Shown here piece after piece: positions 26,535 to 36,515 of a stretch of DNA of 64,000 nt (positions are counted from its first letter, which is position 1; each line of letters starts with the position of its first letter). Location of the stretch: assembly GCF_900107415.1 (NCBI RefSeq), contig NZ_FNPX01000002.1, forward strand, positions 186,001 to 250,000, given 5' to 3'. The DNA is from Jannaschia faecimaris. Lineage in GTDB: Bacteria; Pseudomonadota; Alphaproteobacteria; Rhodobacterales; Rhodobacteraceae. The notes under the pieces are model-generated. The model was not told the origin of the DNA, did not search any database, and was given only the letters and a program-made list of their open reading frames with translations. Both the position numbers and the translations under genes were made by a program.

Positions 26535-27317
26535 ATGGCACAATTCGACACCATGCAGACCGGAGCGATCGGTGGCGCCCGTGCCGCCGAGATCGATCAG
26601 GGCCTGCGTACTCATATGAACAAGGTCTACGGCACGATGTCCGTGGGCATGTTGATCACATTCGCGGCTGCCTGGGCTCTGTCGGGTTTGGCCGTAACCG
26701 CAGATGCCGGTGCTGGCGTCGCAGAATTGTCGGAAGGTCAGTACCTGACCAACCTCGGCTATGCGCTCTACGCCTCGCCGCTTAAGTGGGTTGTGATGTT
26801 TGCGCCGCTGGCCTTCGTGTTCGGTTTCTCGGCGATGATCAACAAGATGTCTGCCGCCACTGCGCAGATCGTTTTCTACGCCTTCGCCGCAGTAATGGGT
26901 ATCTCGATCAGCTCGATCTTCCTGGTCTTCACCGGTACCTCGATCGCGCAGACCTTCCTGGTGACCTCGATCGCCTTCGCGGCCCTGTCGCTCTACGGCT
27001 ACACCACCAAAAAGGACCTGTCCGCGATGGGCACGTTCCTGATGATGGGTGTGATCGGCCTGATCGTTGCGATGATCGTGAACCTGTTCATTCAGTCCGG
27101 TCCCCTCGGGATGGCTATCTCGGCCCTCGGCGTGCTGATTTTCGCGGGCCTGACCGCCTACGACACGCAGAAGATCAAGACCGAGTACATCGCCCACGCG
27201 ATGCATGCAGACAGTGAGTGGCTTGGGAAGTCTGCGATCATGGGCGCGCTGATGCTCTATCTCGACTTCATCAACATGTTCATGTTCCTGCTACAGTTCC
27301 TCGGCAACCGCGAGTAA
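26535..27317 (+). CDS. Bax inhibitor-1/YccA family membrane protein
   Basis: The 260-residue inner-membrane protein has a soluble N-terminus of about 35 residues and seven predicted hydrophobic segments. The family hallmarks are the conserved start MNKVYGTMSVGMLITFAAAW and the C-terminal LTAYDTQKIK. Relatives act as pH-dependent calcium leak channels or partner the FtsH protease; which applies here is unknown. GGAGGAG precedes the ATG at 26535. A terminator follows, so it is a single-gene unit. Confidence 0.92.
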   Translation: MAQFDTMQTGAIGGARAAEIDQGLRTHMNKVYGTMSVGMLITFAAAWALSGLAVTADAGAGVAELSEGQYLTNLGYALYASPLKWVVMFAPLAFVFGFSAMINKMSAATAQIVFYAFAAVMGISISSIFLVFTGTSIAQTFLVTSIAFAALSLYGYTTKKDLSAMGTFLMMGVIGLIVAMIVNLFIQSGPLGMAISALGVLIFAGLTAYDTQKIKTEYIAHAMHADSEWLGKSAIMGALMLYLDFINMFMFLLQFLGNRE

Positions 27318-27338
27318 CCTGCGCTACATGACGGACAA

Positions 27339-27366
27339 AGGGCTGCCCTTCGGGGCGGCCCTTTTT
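27339..27366 (+). terminator. Intrinsic terminator of the BI-1 gene
   Basis: AGGGCTGCCC at 27339-27348 pairs with GGGCGGCCCT at 27353-27362 (one G-U pair) around a TTCG loop and is followed by TTTT. Confidence 0.85.
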
Positions 27367-27548
27367 GGTTGACGGCTACATGCGGGATTGTCCCGTGCCA
27401 CGTAGCGACGCACACACGCCCGACCGTGCAAAGGCAGACGTGGTCGGCTTCGGGCACGTCTTGGTGTCCTGTTACCGGGTCACGCACGATAACTCCGGTG
27501 CATCCGTGATCCGGCGTAGCGAGCGGCTACTTGACCCGCCCCCCCCTG

Positions 27549-28715
27549 CTAGCGCTTGAAAAGCTGTCCTTCGCCCTGCGCGCGCGGGCGATGCACGTGA
27601 GCAGACTGCACGATCCCAAAGGCGAGCATAAGAACCAGCATCGCTGATCCCCCATAGCTCACCAAGGGCAACGGCACGCCGACCACAGGGGCCAGCCCCA
27701 TCACCATCGACATATTGACTGCGAAGAACAGGAAGAACGCGACCGCGATGCCCAGCGTTGCCAGCGACGCGAACCGGTCCTTCATTCGCAGGGCAGAAGC
27801 CACGCAGAACGCGATGATCAGCAGGTAGAGCGCCAGCAGGCTGACCCCGCCGATCAGGCCGAACTCCTCGGCCAGTGTGGTGAAGATGAAGTCGGTATGT
27901 TTCTCGGGCAGGAAGTTCAACCGCGCCTGCGTGCCCTGCATGAAACCCTTGCCCGTCCAGCCGCCTGAGCCGAGCGCGATCTTGGACTGGGTAATGTGGT
28001 ATCCAGCGCCCAAGGGATCGCTGTCAGGGTCGAGGAAGGTATCGATCCGGCGATACTGGTAGTCCTTGATAAGTTGCCAGGTCGTGCCGCGCGACTGCAA
28101 CACCGCCGTCACCAGCCCCACGCCCGCCGCGATGACAGTGGCGAAATAGGCCCAATGGACACCGGCGAGGAACATCACGGCCCCGCCCCCGGTCAGCAAC
28201 AGGATTGAGGTTCCAAGATCGGGCTGCTTGAGGACAAGCGCGGTCGGCACGCAGATGAACAGAATCGGGATGATGACCCAGATCGGGCGACTGACCTTGG
28301 TCGGAGGCAGCCAGTCGTAGTACGCCGCCAGCATCAGAACCAGCGTGACCTTCATCAGCTCGGACGGTTGCAGGCGCATGAAACCAATGTCTATCCATCG
28401 CTGGGCCCCGCCCCCGGTCGAGCCCACGAATTCCACCGCCAGCAGCAACAGGACCGAAATCCCGTACATCGCAGCCGATATGTTGCGCCAGAACCAGATC
28501 GGGATCATCCCTACGATCAGCATCACGCCCAAGCCAAGCACGAACCGTTGCATCTGCGGCTCGGCCCAGCGCCAGTCGCCGCCCGCCACGGAATAGAGCA
28601 CCAAGAACCCGATGCAGGCCACGGCCGTCACCAGCAGGATCAAACCCCAGTTGAGCGCGACAACCTTGCCCAGCCCACTTGGGACGCGGGCGACGTTGTA
28701 TTCAAGATAGCTCAT
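27549..28715 (-). CDS. rodA: Rod-shape peptidoglycan glycosyltransferase RodA
   Basis: RodA is the SEDS-family polymerase that makes glycan strands along the cell side wall with PBP2. The 388 residues contain about ten membrane segments. SEDS features include MRLQPSELMKVTLVLMLA, the extracellular loop with SRGTTWQLIKDYQYRRIDTF, and VVGVPLPLVSYGGSAML near the C-terminus. It is the last gene of the mreB-mreC-mreD-mrdA-rodA group and starts one base after the mrdA stop, so the partners are coupled. Confidence 0.96.
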   Translation of the reverse strand: MSYLEYNVARVPSGLGKVVALNWGLILLVTAVACIGFLVLYSVAGGDWRWAEPQMQRFVLGLGVMLIVGMIPIWFWRNISAAMYGISVLLLLAVEFVGSTGGGAQRWIDIGFMRLQPSELMKVTLVLMLAAYYDWLPPTKVSRPIWVIIPILFICVPTALVLKQPDLGTSILLLTGGGAVMFLAGVHWAYFATVIAAGVGLVTAVLQSRGTTWQLIKDYQYRRIDTFLDPDSDPLGAGYHITQSKIALGSGGWTGKGFMQGTQARLNFLPEKHTDFIFTTLAEEFGLIGGVSLLALYLLIIAFCVASALRMKDRFASLATLGIAVAFFLFFAVNMSMVMGLAPVVGVPLPLVSYGGSAMLVLMLAFGIVQSAHVHRPRAQGEGQLFKR

Positions 28716-28716
28716 C

Positions 28717-30660
28717 TCAGGCCTCTGAGATGCCGGACCCGCGCCGAACGACGGCCGGGTTCAGTTCAAGCGATGATAGCCTCTGTTCCGCTTCTTCTCT
28801 CTGGCTGCTGGGATAGGCCTCCAACGGCGGCATACCCCCGTTGAGCGCATAGAGTATCACGTCACGGGCGATGGGAGCCGCCGCGGTCGATCCGCCGCCG
28901 CCATGTTCCACGACGACAGAGACCGAGTATTTCGGGTCGTCATACGGCGCGTACCCCACAAACAGCGCGTGATCCCGTCGTTCCCACGGCAGATCCTCGT
29001 TGCGGCTGACGCCGCGCGCGCGTTCGGCCGCGGTGATGTTGCGGACCTGGCTGGTGCCAGTCTTGCCCGCCCATTTCAGACCACCCATGTCGAACTTGGA
29101 CCGCCCGGCCGTACCGCCGCGCGCGTTCACGACCTGGTACATACCGTCCCGCGCACGGTCGAGCCAGCTGCGCGGCAGGTCCAGCGGCCCCTTCACGCCC
29201 GTCGGTCGCATGATGCCATCGACCGACCGCACCAACCGCGGGGACACTTCCAGCCCGCTGGCGATCCGCGCGGTCATCACCGCCAGCTGCATCGGCGAGG
29301 CCAGAACGAAACCCTGTCCGATGGCGGCATTCAGGCTGTCACCGACAACCCAGGCCTCGCCATACCGCGCGCGTTTCCAGTCCCGATCGGGGATCAGCCC
29401 CTCGTTCACCGAGGTCATCTCCAGATCGTGCGCGACACCCAGGCCAAGCTTGCGTGCCATTTTGGAAATGTTGTCGATCCCGGCCTTTTGGGCCAGTTCG
29501 TAATAGAAGACGTCACAGCTTTCCCGTAGCGACATAGCCGCATCGACCCAACCGTGGCCCGCCCGCTTCCAGCAATGGAACCTCCGATTGGCCACGGTGG
29601 TATGACCAGGGCAATAAAACGTATCGCTGGGGGTAATCACGCCCGCGTCCAGTGCGGCCAGCAAGGTCACCATCTTGAAAGTCGATCCCGGCGGGTACAG
29701 GCCCTGAACGATCTTGTTGTGCAGCGGACGGTGATCGTTTTCACGCAACTCTGCGTAGTCGGGCACACTGATCCCGGAAACGAACTTGTTTGCATCGTAA
29801 CTGGGCGACGACACAGCCGCCAACAAGTCGCCGTTGCGCACATCCATCACAACGGCGCTGGCGGATTCCTGGCCCAGACGCGCCTGTGTGAAATTCTGCA
29901 GCCCCGCATCGATGGTCAGTTGGACATCGCCGCCCGACGTGCTTTCGGAGCGGCCCAACTCCCGCATGATCCGGCCGGCGGCGTTCTGTTCGACGCGGCG
30001 CGCACCCGCCCTGCCCCGCAGGACATCCTCTAACTGGCGCTCCACGCCCAGCTTGCCGATCTGGAACTGCGGTGTCTGAAGCAACGGATCCGGCGTCTGG
30101 GCCGCCTCGATATCCCGCTCCGACACGCGCCCCACATACCCCACGACATGCGCGTAATCCTGGCCCAGCGGATAGATACGGCTCAGCCCCACCTCGGGCG
30201 TGATGCCCTGCATCGCGGGAACATTGACCGCAATCGTGGACAGCTCTTCCCAGCTCAGCCGATCGGCCAGCGTCACGGCCTGGTGCGGCCGGCGATCCAT
30301 CTCGCGCAGGGCGCGCTGCAACACCTCCTCATCAAGGCGGACCAACCCGCGCAGGCGTGTGATGACCGCGTCGACATCGTCGGCATCCTCCCGGATCATG
30401 GAGACGCGGTAGATCTGTTCGTTGCCCGCAAGCTCCACGCCGTTGCGGTCATAGATAATGCCCCGCGCAGGGGCGATCAGTCGCACCTTGATGCGGTTTT
30501 CTTCCGCCAGGAGCAGAAATTCGTCTGCCTGATCCACCTGAAGGTGCCGCATACGTCCGAGAAGCAGCGCCCCAAATCCCAGTTGCGCCCCGCCAAGCAG
30601 CAGGGCCCGGCGACTGATCTGGCGGGTGGACAGCGAGATGTCGTGCGCGTTGCGTTTCAT
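28717..30660 (-). CDS. mrdA: Penicillin-binding protein 2
   Basis: PBP2 is the transpeptidase of the elongation complex. The 647-residue class B protein has a short cytoplasmic head, one membrane anchor (residues about 18-38), a pedestal with RGIIYDRNGVELA, and the penicillin-binding domain. The active-site SxxK is Ser326-Thr-Phe-Lys329 (YPPGSTFKM); the second motif is in RESCDVFYYE, and KTGTSQVRN is the third. It lies 36 bases after mreD and one base before rodA. Confidence 0.96.
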   Translation of the reverse strand: MKRNAHDISLSTRQISRRALLLGGAQLGFGALLLGRMRHLQVDQADEFLLLAEENRIKVRLIAPARGIIYDRNGVELAGNEQIYRVSMIREDADDVDAVITRLRGLVRLDEEVLQRALREMDRRPHQAVTLADRLSWEELSTIAVNVPAMQGITPEVGLSRIYPLGQDYAHVVGYVGRVSERDIEAAQTPDPLLQTPQFQIGKLGVERQLEDVLRGRAGARRVEQNAAGRIMRELGRSESTSGGDVQLTIDAGLQNFTQARLGQESASAVVMDVRNGDLLAAVSSPSYDANKFVSGISVPDYAELRENDHRPLHNKIVQGLYPPGSTFKMVTLLAALDAGVITPSDTFYCPGHTTVANRRFHCWKRAGHGWVDAAMSLRESCDVFYYELAQKAGIDNISKMARKLGLGVAHDLEMTSVNEGLIPDRDWKRARYGEAWVVGDSLNAAIGQGFVLASPMQLAVMTARIASGLEVSPRLVRSVDGIMRPTGVKGPLDLPRSWLDRARDGMYQVVNARGGTAGRSKFDMGGLKWAGKTGTSQVRNITAAERARGVSRNEDLPWERRDHALFVGYAPYDDPKYSVSVVVEHGGGGSTAAAPIARDVILYALNGGMPPLEAYPSSQREEAEQRLSSLELNPAVVRRGSGISEA

Positions 30661-30696
30661 GGCCTGCCTTGATGGGTCAAAGGTCGGGTGTCCGCG

Positions 30697-31224
30697 TCAG
30701 GCGCGGGTGCCGAGGCTGTCCAACTCGCCGGGGGCGAGCCGTCTCACCCCGATCATTTGAGAGAATATGGCGATAGCAGGGTAAAAGACAATCGTGGCCA
30801 GCGCATGCAACCCCTGTCCCAGCAAAGGCGGCGTCTTGGCAAGAAGCAGCACAAGCGCGAGATAATCGACCACGAATGCACCCGCAATGCAGGCCGACAC
30901 CAACCCCACCTCGGACCAGAACGGCAATGCCTCCGCGTGGTCCACCCGGCGGCGAAGGTATTCGCTGACCAAGATCAGAATCAGTGTCCAGAGCCCCAGC
31001 GGTCGCATCAGAAGGAAATCGGCAAGCAAAAACACACCAAGCAGAAGCCAGACTGGCAGGTAATCGGGCCGTCGCAGGATCCAGGCCGCCATCAGGCAAT
31101 AGATCAGGTCGGGACCGGGAACCCCGCCCTGCCCCGTATCAAAGGGCAGGATCGCGAAGAAGATGACCGCCGCACAAAGCGCCACGAAGATCGCACGGTA
31201 CCGCCAGACCAGACGAACGGCCAT
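30697..31224 (-). CDS. mreD: Rod shape-determining membrane protein MreD
   Basis: The 175-residue protein has five or six hydrophobic segments and little else, the normal form of MreD, a scaffold that links MreC with the cytoplasmic MreB filament. LPVWLLLGVFLLADFLLM is the type of segment conserved in alphaproteobacterial MreD. Sequence identity in this family is low, so the call relies strongly on position between mreC (3 bases away) and mrdA. Confidence 0.9.
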   Translation of the reverse strand: MAVRLVWRYRAIFVALCAAVIFFAILPFDTGQGGVPGPDLIYCLMAAWILRRPDYLPVWLLLGVFLLADFLLMRPLGLWTLILILVSEYLRRRVDHAEALPFWSEVGLVSACIAGAFVVDYLALVLLLAKTPPLLGQGLHALATIVFYPAIAIFSQMIGVRRLAPGELDSLGTRA

Positions 31225-31227
31225 GCC

Positions 31228-32148
31228 CTAACCCCCGTCCGCAGGCGCGTCGGTCGCCACTGGGGCCGGCGGGCCCTGTTCCGGTCCCGGCAGCGGTGGG
31301 AGAAGGTCGCCGGTAGTGCCGATGGTCTGCGCCTCGCGGGTGCGCAAGACGCGCAGAAACTCCAGTCGGTTCGTATCCGCCGACAGACGCACCCGCAGGC
31401 GACCGTCGGCCCCACGCACGACTTGCCCCACGGTCAGGTCCGGCGGGAAGACGCCACCGTCACCCGAGGTGACGATACGGTCGCCCGCGCGCACGTCCTC
31501 CGGGTTCTCCACGAAATCCAACGCCGGAGCTGCGGTCGTGTCGCCCGCCAGGATCGCACGTTTGCCCGATGGCTCGATCGTGACCGGCACCCTGCTGTTG
31601 CCGTCGGTCAGCAACAGAACCCGCGACGTGCGTACGCCGACGCCCGAAATCCGACCAACCAGGCCCAGGCCATCCATTGCCGCCCAGCCGTCCTGAATGC
31701 CGTCATCCGCCCCGATGTTCAGCAACACCGAACGCCGGAACGGCGACCCGGAATCGGTCAGGACGACACCGGTCACGTAAGTCAGTTCAGGTGACAGCCG
31801 CACCTTGTTGAGGTCCAGCAGCCGCGCATTTTCCTGCTCTAGCTGGATCGCCGCTTCGCGCCAGGCCTTCATCTGCTGCAGTTCGCGCCGCAGTTCCTGA
31901 TTCTGATCGTAGACGCGGGCGTAGCCTTCAAAATCCTCGACCAGGCGGCCCGCCCAAGTGACCGGGATCAGAGCCCATTCAACGTTCGGGACCACCCGGT
32001 CGACCAGTGCCGCGCGAATGCGTTCGGCGCGCGGATTGTCGATGCGCCAGAGAAGGACAAGCGCCACCAACACGACACAGATCAGCGTGATAAACAGCCG
32101 CCGCAACGGGCGGCTGTAGATATCTTCGCCGGGCCGAGTCCGCGCCAC
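31228..32148 (-). CDS. mreC: Rod shape-determining protein MreC
   Basis: The 306-residue protein has a cytoplasmic tail, one membrane helix at about residues 15-35, a coiled coil (YDQNQELRRELQQMKAWREA) and two beta-barrel domains, with YVTGVVLTDSGSPFRRSVLLN and the DGLGLVGRISGV block typical of MreC. It organises PBP2 and RodA from the periplasmic side. The start is a GTG at 32148, six bases after mreB. The C-terminal 30 residues are Pro/Ala-rich and probably disordered. Confidence 0.94.
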   Translation of the reverse strand: MARTRPGEDIYSRPLRRLFITLICVVLVALVLLWRIDNPRAERIRAALVDRVVPNVEWALIPVTWAGRLVEDFEGYARVYDQNQELRRELQQMKAWREAAIQLEQENARLLDLNKVRLSPELTYVTGVVLTDSGSPFRRSVLLNIGADDGIQDGWAAMDGLGLVGRISGVGVRTSRVLLLTDGNSRVPVTIEPSGKRAILAGDTTAAPALDFVENPEDVRAGDRIVTSGDGGVFPPDLTVGQVVRGADGRLRVRLSADTNRLEFLRVLRTREAQTIGTTGDLLPPLPGPEQGPPAPVATDAPADGG

Positions 32149-32154
32149 CCTGGA

Positions 32155-33610
<1,456 letters not shown>

Positions 33611-35185
33611 CTAGCCAACATCCTTGTAAGAAATTTCCCGCGCGTCCTTGCCAGCCTTCTCCCGACGCACCAGCAGACGGTTGAGCGCATTCACATAGGC
33701 GCGCACGCTCGCCACGACCGTGTCCGTATCCGCCGACTGGCCCGACACGATGCGACCGTCTTCCTCCATCCGCACCGACACCGTGGCCTGCGCGTCGGTG
33801 CCTTCGGTCACGGCGGACACCTGGTAGAGTTGCAGCCGCGCGTCGTGCGGGACCAGTGCCTTGACGGCGTTGAACGCCGCGTCCACGGGGCCGTCGCCTG
33901 TCGCCTTTGCCGACTTCGCCTCGCCGTCGATCATAAGGGTCAAATCGGCCGTCTGGGGCCCATCGGTGCCGCAGACCACGCGCAGATGCTCGACCTTGAT
34001 GCGGTCCTCTCCGGCGCGTTCCTCGGCTTGCATCAGCGCGATCAGGTCCTCGTCGTAGATTTCCTTCTTCTGATCGGCCAGCGTCTTGAAGCGCACAAAG
34101 ACGTCGGCCAACTGGTTGCCCTCCACCTCGTAGCCCAACTCCTTCAGCTTGGAGCGCAGCGCCGCCCGGCCCGAATGCTTGCCCATGACCAGATTGGTCT
34201 CCGTCAGGCCGACATCCTCTGGGCGCATGATCTCGAAGGTTTCCGCATTTTTCAGCATTCCGTCCTGGTGGATGCCGCTCTCATGGGCAAAGGCGTTCTT
34301 GCCGACGATGGCCTTGTTGAACTGCACGGCAAAGCCAGAAACGCTGGCCACGCGGCGGGAGATCGCGATCAGCTTGCGTGAATCGACGCCGGTGCTGAAA
34401 GGCATGATGTCGTGGCGCACCTTCAGGGCCATCACGACTTCCTCAAGTGCGGTGTTGCCCGCCCGCTCGCCCAGACCGTTTATCGTGCATTCGATCTGTC
34501 GCGCGCCGCCTTCGACCGCGGCCAGCGAGTTGGCCGTCGCCATTCCGAGGTCATTGTGACAGTGCGTCGCGAAGATGATGTCCTCTGCGCCGGGCACTTC
34601 GGCGATCAGGCGGCGGATCAGGTCGGCGGATTCATTGGGCGCGGTGTATCCGACCGTATCGGGGATGTTGATGGTGGTTGCCCCGGCCTTGATGGCGATC
34701 TCGACCGTGCGGGCCAAGTAGTCCCACTCGGTCCGCGTCGCATCCATCGGCGACCATTGCACGTTGTCGCACAGGTTTCGGGCATGGGTGACGGTGTCGT
34801 GGATCCGCTCGGCCATCTCGTCCATGGTCAGGTTCGGGATGGCGCGGTGCAGCGGCGACGTGCCGATGAAAGTGTGGATACGCGGAGATTTCGCGTGTTT
34901 CACCGCCTCCCAGCAGCGGTCGATATCCTTGAAGTTCGCCCGCGCCAGACCGCAAATTGTGGCGTCCTTGGCGTTCTTCGCGATCTCGGAGACGGCGGCG
35001 AAATCCCCGTCGGAGGCGATGGGAAAGCCCGCTTCGATCACGTCGACGCCCATGTCGTCGAGCATGGAGGCAATCTCCAGCTTTTCGTCGTGGGTCATGG
35101 TAGCGCCGGGCGATTGCTCACCGTCGCGCAGGGTGGTGTCAAAAATGATGACGCGGCTGTCGGACGGGGGAGTGGAGGTGGTCAT
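33611..35185 (-). CDS. leuA: 2-isopropylmalate synthase
   Basis: LeuA condenses acetyl-CoA with 2-oxoisovalerate, the first committed step of leucine synthesis, and is inhibited by leucine. The 524-residue protein has the DmpG/HMG-CoA-lyase-like barrel with DTTLRDGEQSPG (residues 16-27), the metal-binding HCHND, and a C-terminal LeuA regulatory domain (about residues 390-505). A short Leu-rich peptide precedes it, pointing to control by leucyl-tRNA supply. leuBCD are not in the window. Confidence 0.96.
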   Translation of the reverse strand: MTTSTPPSDSRVIIFDTTLRDGEQSPGATMTHDEKLEIASMLDDMGVDVIEAGFPIASDGDFAAVSEIAKNAKDATICGLARANFKDIDRCWEAVKHAKSPRIHTFIGTSPLHRAIPNLTMDEMAERIHDTVTHARNLCDNVQWSPMDATRTEWDYLARTVEIAIKAGATTINIPDTVGYTAPNESADLIRRLIAEVPGAEDIIFATHCHNDLGMATANSLAAVEGGARQIECTINGLGERAGNTALEEVVMALKVRHDIMPFSTGVDSRKLIAISRRVASVSGFAVQFNKAIVGKNAFAHESGIHQDGMLKNAETFEIMRPEDVGLTETNLVMGKHSGRAALRSKLKELGYEVEGNQLADVFVRFKTLADQKKEIYDEDLIALMQAEERAGEDRIKVEHLRVVCGTDGPQTADLTLMIDGEAKSAKATGDGPVDAAFNAVKALVPHDARLQLYQVSAVTEGTDAQATVSVRMEEDGRIVSGQSADTDTVVASVRAYVNALNRLLVRREKAGKDAREISYKDVG

Positions 35186-35228
35186 GGCGAAGTCCTGAGG
35201 TTGGTTGATCCGGTCCGGCGCTGCATCC

Positions 35229-35264
35229 CTCCTGAGCGGTCGCGCCGAAAGGCACGCTCAGGAG
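35229..35264 (-). promoter_or_regulatory. Leader hairpin between leuL and leuA
   Basis: On the minus strand CTCCTGAGCG (35264-35255) pairs perfectly over 10 bp with CGCTCAGGAG (35238-35229). The 5' arm contains the leuL stop codon, so a ribosome finishing the peptide would block this stem. No T-run follows, so this is not an ordinary terminator; anti-termination, Rho access or translation control are all possible. Confidence 0.5.
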
Positions 35265-35305
35265 CGGGTAAGAAGCAGGTCCAGGATCAGTAGGCTCTTC
35301 GTCAT
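35258..35305 (-). CDS. leuL: leu leader peptide
   Basis: The 15-residue peptide MTKSLLILDLLLTRS ends 72 bases before leuA. Six of its 15 codons are for leucine (CTA, CTG and CTT among them), the classic sign of ribosome-mediated attenuation. Its stop codon lies in the leader hairpin. The predicted -10 box ends only seven bases before the ATG, so the transcript should begin at or next to the start codon, which would make it leaderless. A similar arrangement is known for trpL of Sinorhizobium. Confidence 0.75.
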   Translation of the reverse strand: MTKSLLILDLLLTRS

Positions 35306-35312
35306 GTCGCTT

Positions 35313-35340
35313 AAGATACGGAAACGCGTGGGGATGTGAA
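35313..35340 (-). promoter_or_regulatory. Predicted promoter of leuL-leuA
   Basis: On the minus strand TTCACA (35340-35335) and TATCTT (35318-35313) are 16 bases apart. The expected transcription start, seven bases on, falls on about 35305-35306, the A of the leuL ATG. Confidence 0.55.
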
Positions 35341-35367
35341 GCCCCGATTTAGCGCAATTTTTGCCCG

Positions 35368-35768
35368 ATGCGCTTTCTTCTCCTGATTTTCGCCCTGCAT
35401 GCCCCTCCAACCTTCGCCTGCGGGACGGATACCGATTGCCCCTGCCTGGCACCGTCTGGAAGGGCCCGCCTTGCGCCTGCGACTCGGATGCGATCGTCAC
35501 CCACGTACACGGAACCGCCAACCGCGTTGTGCCAATCGGCGGGCGGCGCACTTGCCCCACGCGACAAGGCGATATAGCCACGGCCATCGCCTTCTACGTC
35601 GCCAACCGCAGACTAACCGGCACCATGCGCACGCCTTCGCCCGACGGCCTGATCTGCGCCCGGTGGGACGGGGACGCCGATGCGATGCCTGAGCATTGCA
35701 CCCACGGCGGCGGCCAGCGGTGTTCAATCGACTACATCCGACGCATTTGGCTGCGGCAGCTGGGTTAA
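35368..35768 (+). pseudogene. Remnant of a PHB-depolymerase-like secreted esterase
   Basis: The start MRFLLLIFALHAPPTFACG is a good signal peptide followed by CGTDTDC, a typical mature N-terminus of LpqC/PHB-depolymerase-like esterases. That frame soon loses sense, while the next frame reads DGYRLPLPGT and then, after a jump, VTHVHGTANRVVPIGGR and TRQGDIATA, which belong near the C-terminus of such enzymes. About 150 residues, including the GxSxG nucleophile region, are missing. So the gene has an internal deletion and a frameshift. The family call is from remembered relatives. Confidence 0.55.
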
Positions 35769-35867
35769 CCGTTCCATGACACCGCCTCCTTCGAGAACGG
35801 CCCTTGCGTGGGGCGGAGTTCCCCCCCGCCCCTAGACGTCGCGCGCCACCCCGCTAGGTCGACTTGC

Positions 35868-36515
35868 ATGACACACGCACTCATTATCGGCGCTTCGGGC
35901 GGGGTTGGCGCGGCTTTGGCCGATCACCTTGCCGCGGAGCATACAGTCACCCGCCTGGGTCGCAGCACGACTGGCCTCGACATCACCGACGAGGCGAGCG
36001 TCGCTGCAGCCCTCGCCGACCTTGATCCGGTCGACATCGCCTTCGTCGCGACGGGCATTCTGGCCCCCGACGAACGCGGTCCGGAAAAGGCGCTGGATGC
36101 GATCGACGCGACCGCCATGGCGCACACCTTCGCGGTCAACAGCATCGGCCCCGCGCTGATCCTTAAACATCTGGCTCCCAAGCTTACCGACACGGCGCGC
36201 GTGGGTGTTCTTACCGCGCGGGTCGGCTCCATCGGGGACAACCGGATGGGTGGGTGGTATTCGTACCGCGCGTCCAAGGCGGCGGCGAACCAGATCACCC
36301 ATGGGGCCGCCATCGAAATCGGGCGCAAATGCAAGAAGGCCGTCATCGTGGCACTTCACCCTGGTACGGTCGAAACGCCTTTCACGAAGGACTACAAAGC
36401 CCCCAAGGTCTCGGCGGCGGAGGCGGCGGCAAACCTCACCGACGTACTGATGGGCCTGGCACCCGAGGACACCGGCGGCTTTTTCGACTACGCAGGCAAG
36501 GTTATCGAGTGGTGA
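35868..36515 (+). CDS. Short-chain dehydrogenase/reductase (C-factor-like)
   Basis: The 215-residue SDR begins MTHALIIGASGGVGAALADH with the TGxxxGxG-type nucleotide loop near residues 8-14. The catalytic Tyr-x-x-x-Lys is in YSYRASKAAANQ, and LHPGTVETPF follows. Short SDRs of this kind resemble the Myxococcus C-factor subgroup, whose substrates are mostly unknown. It ends inside the start of the photolyase gene (GTGA overlap), so the two are translated together. Confidence 0.85.
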   Translation: MTHALIIGASGGVGAALADHLAAEHTVTRLGRSTTGLDITDEASVAAALADLDPVDIAFVATGILAPDERGPEKALDAIDATAMAHTFAVNSIGPALILKHLAPKLTDTARVGVLTARVGSIGDNRMGGWYSYRASKAAANQITHGAAIEIGRKCKKAVIVALHPGTVETPFTKDYKAPKVSAAEAAANLTDVLMGLAPEDTGGFFDYAGKVIEW

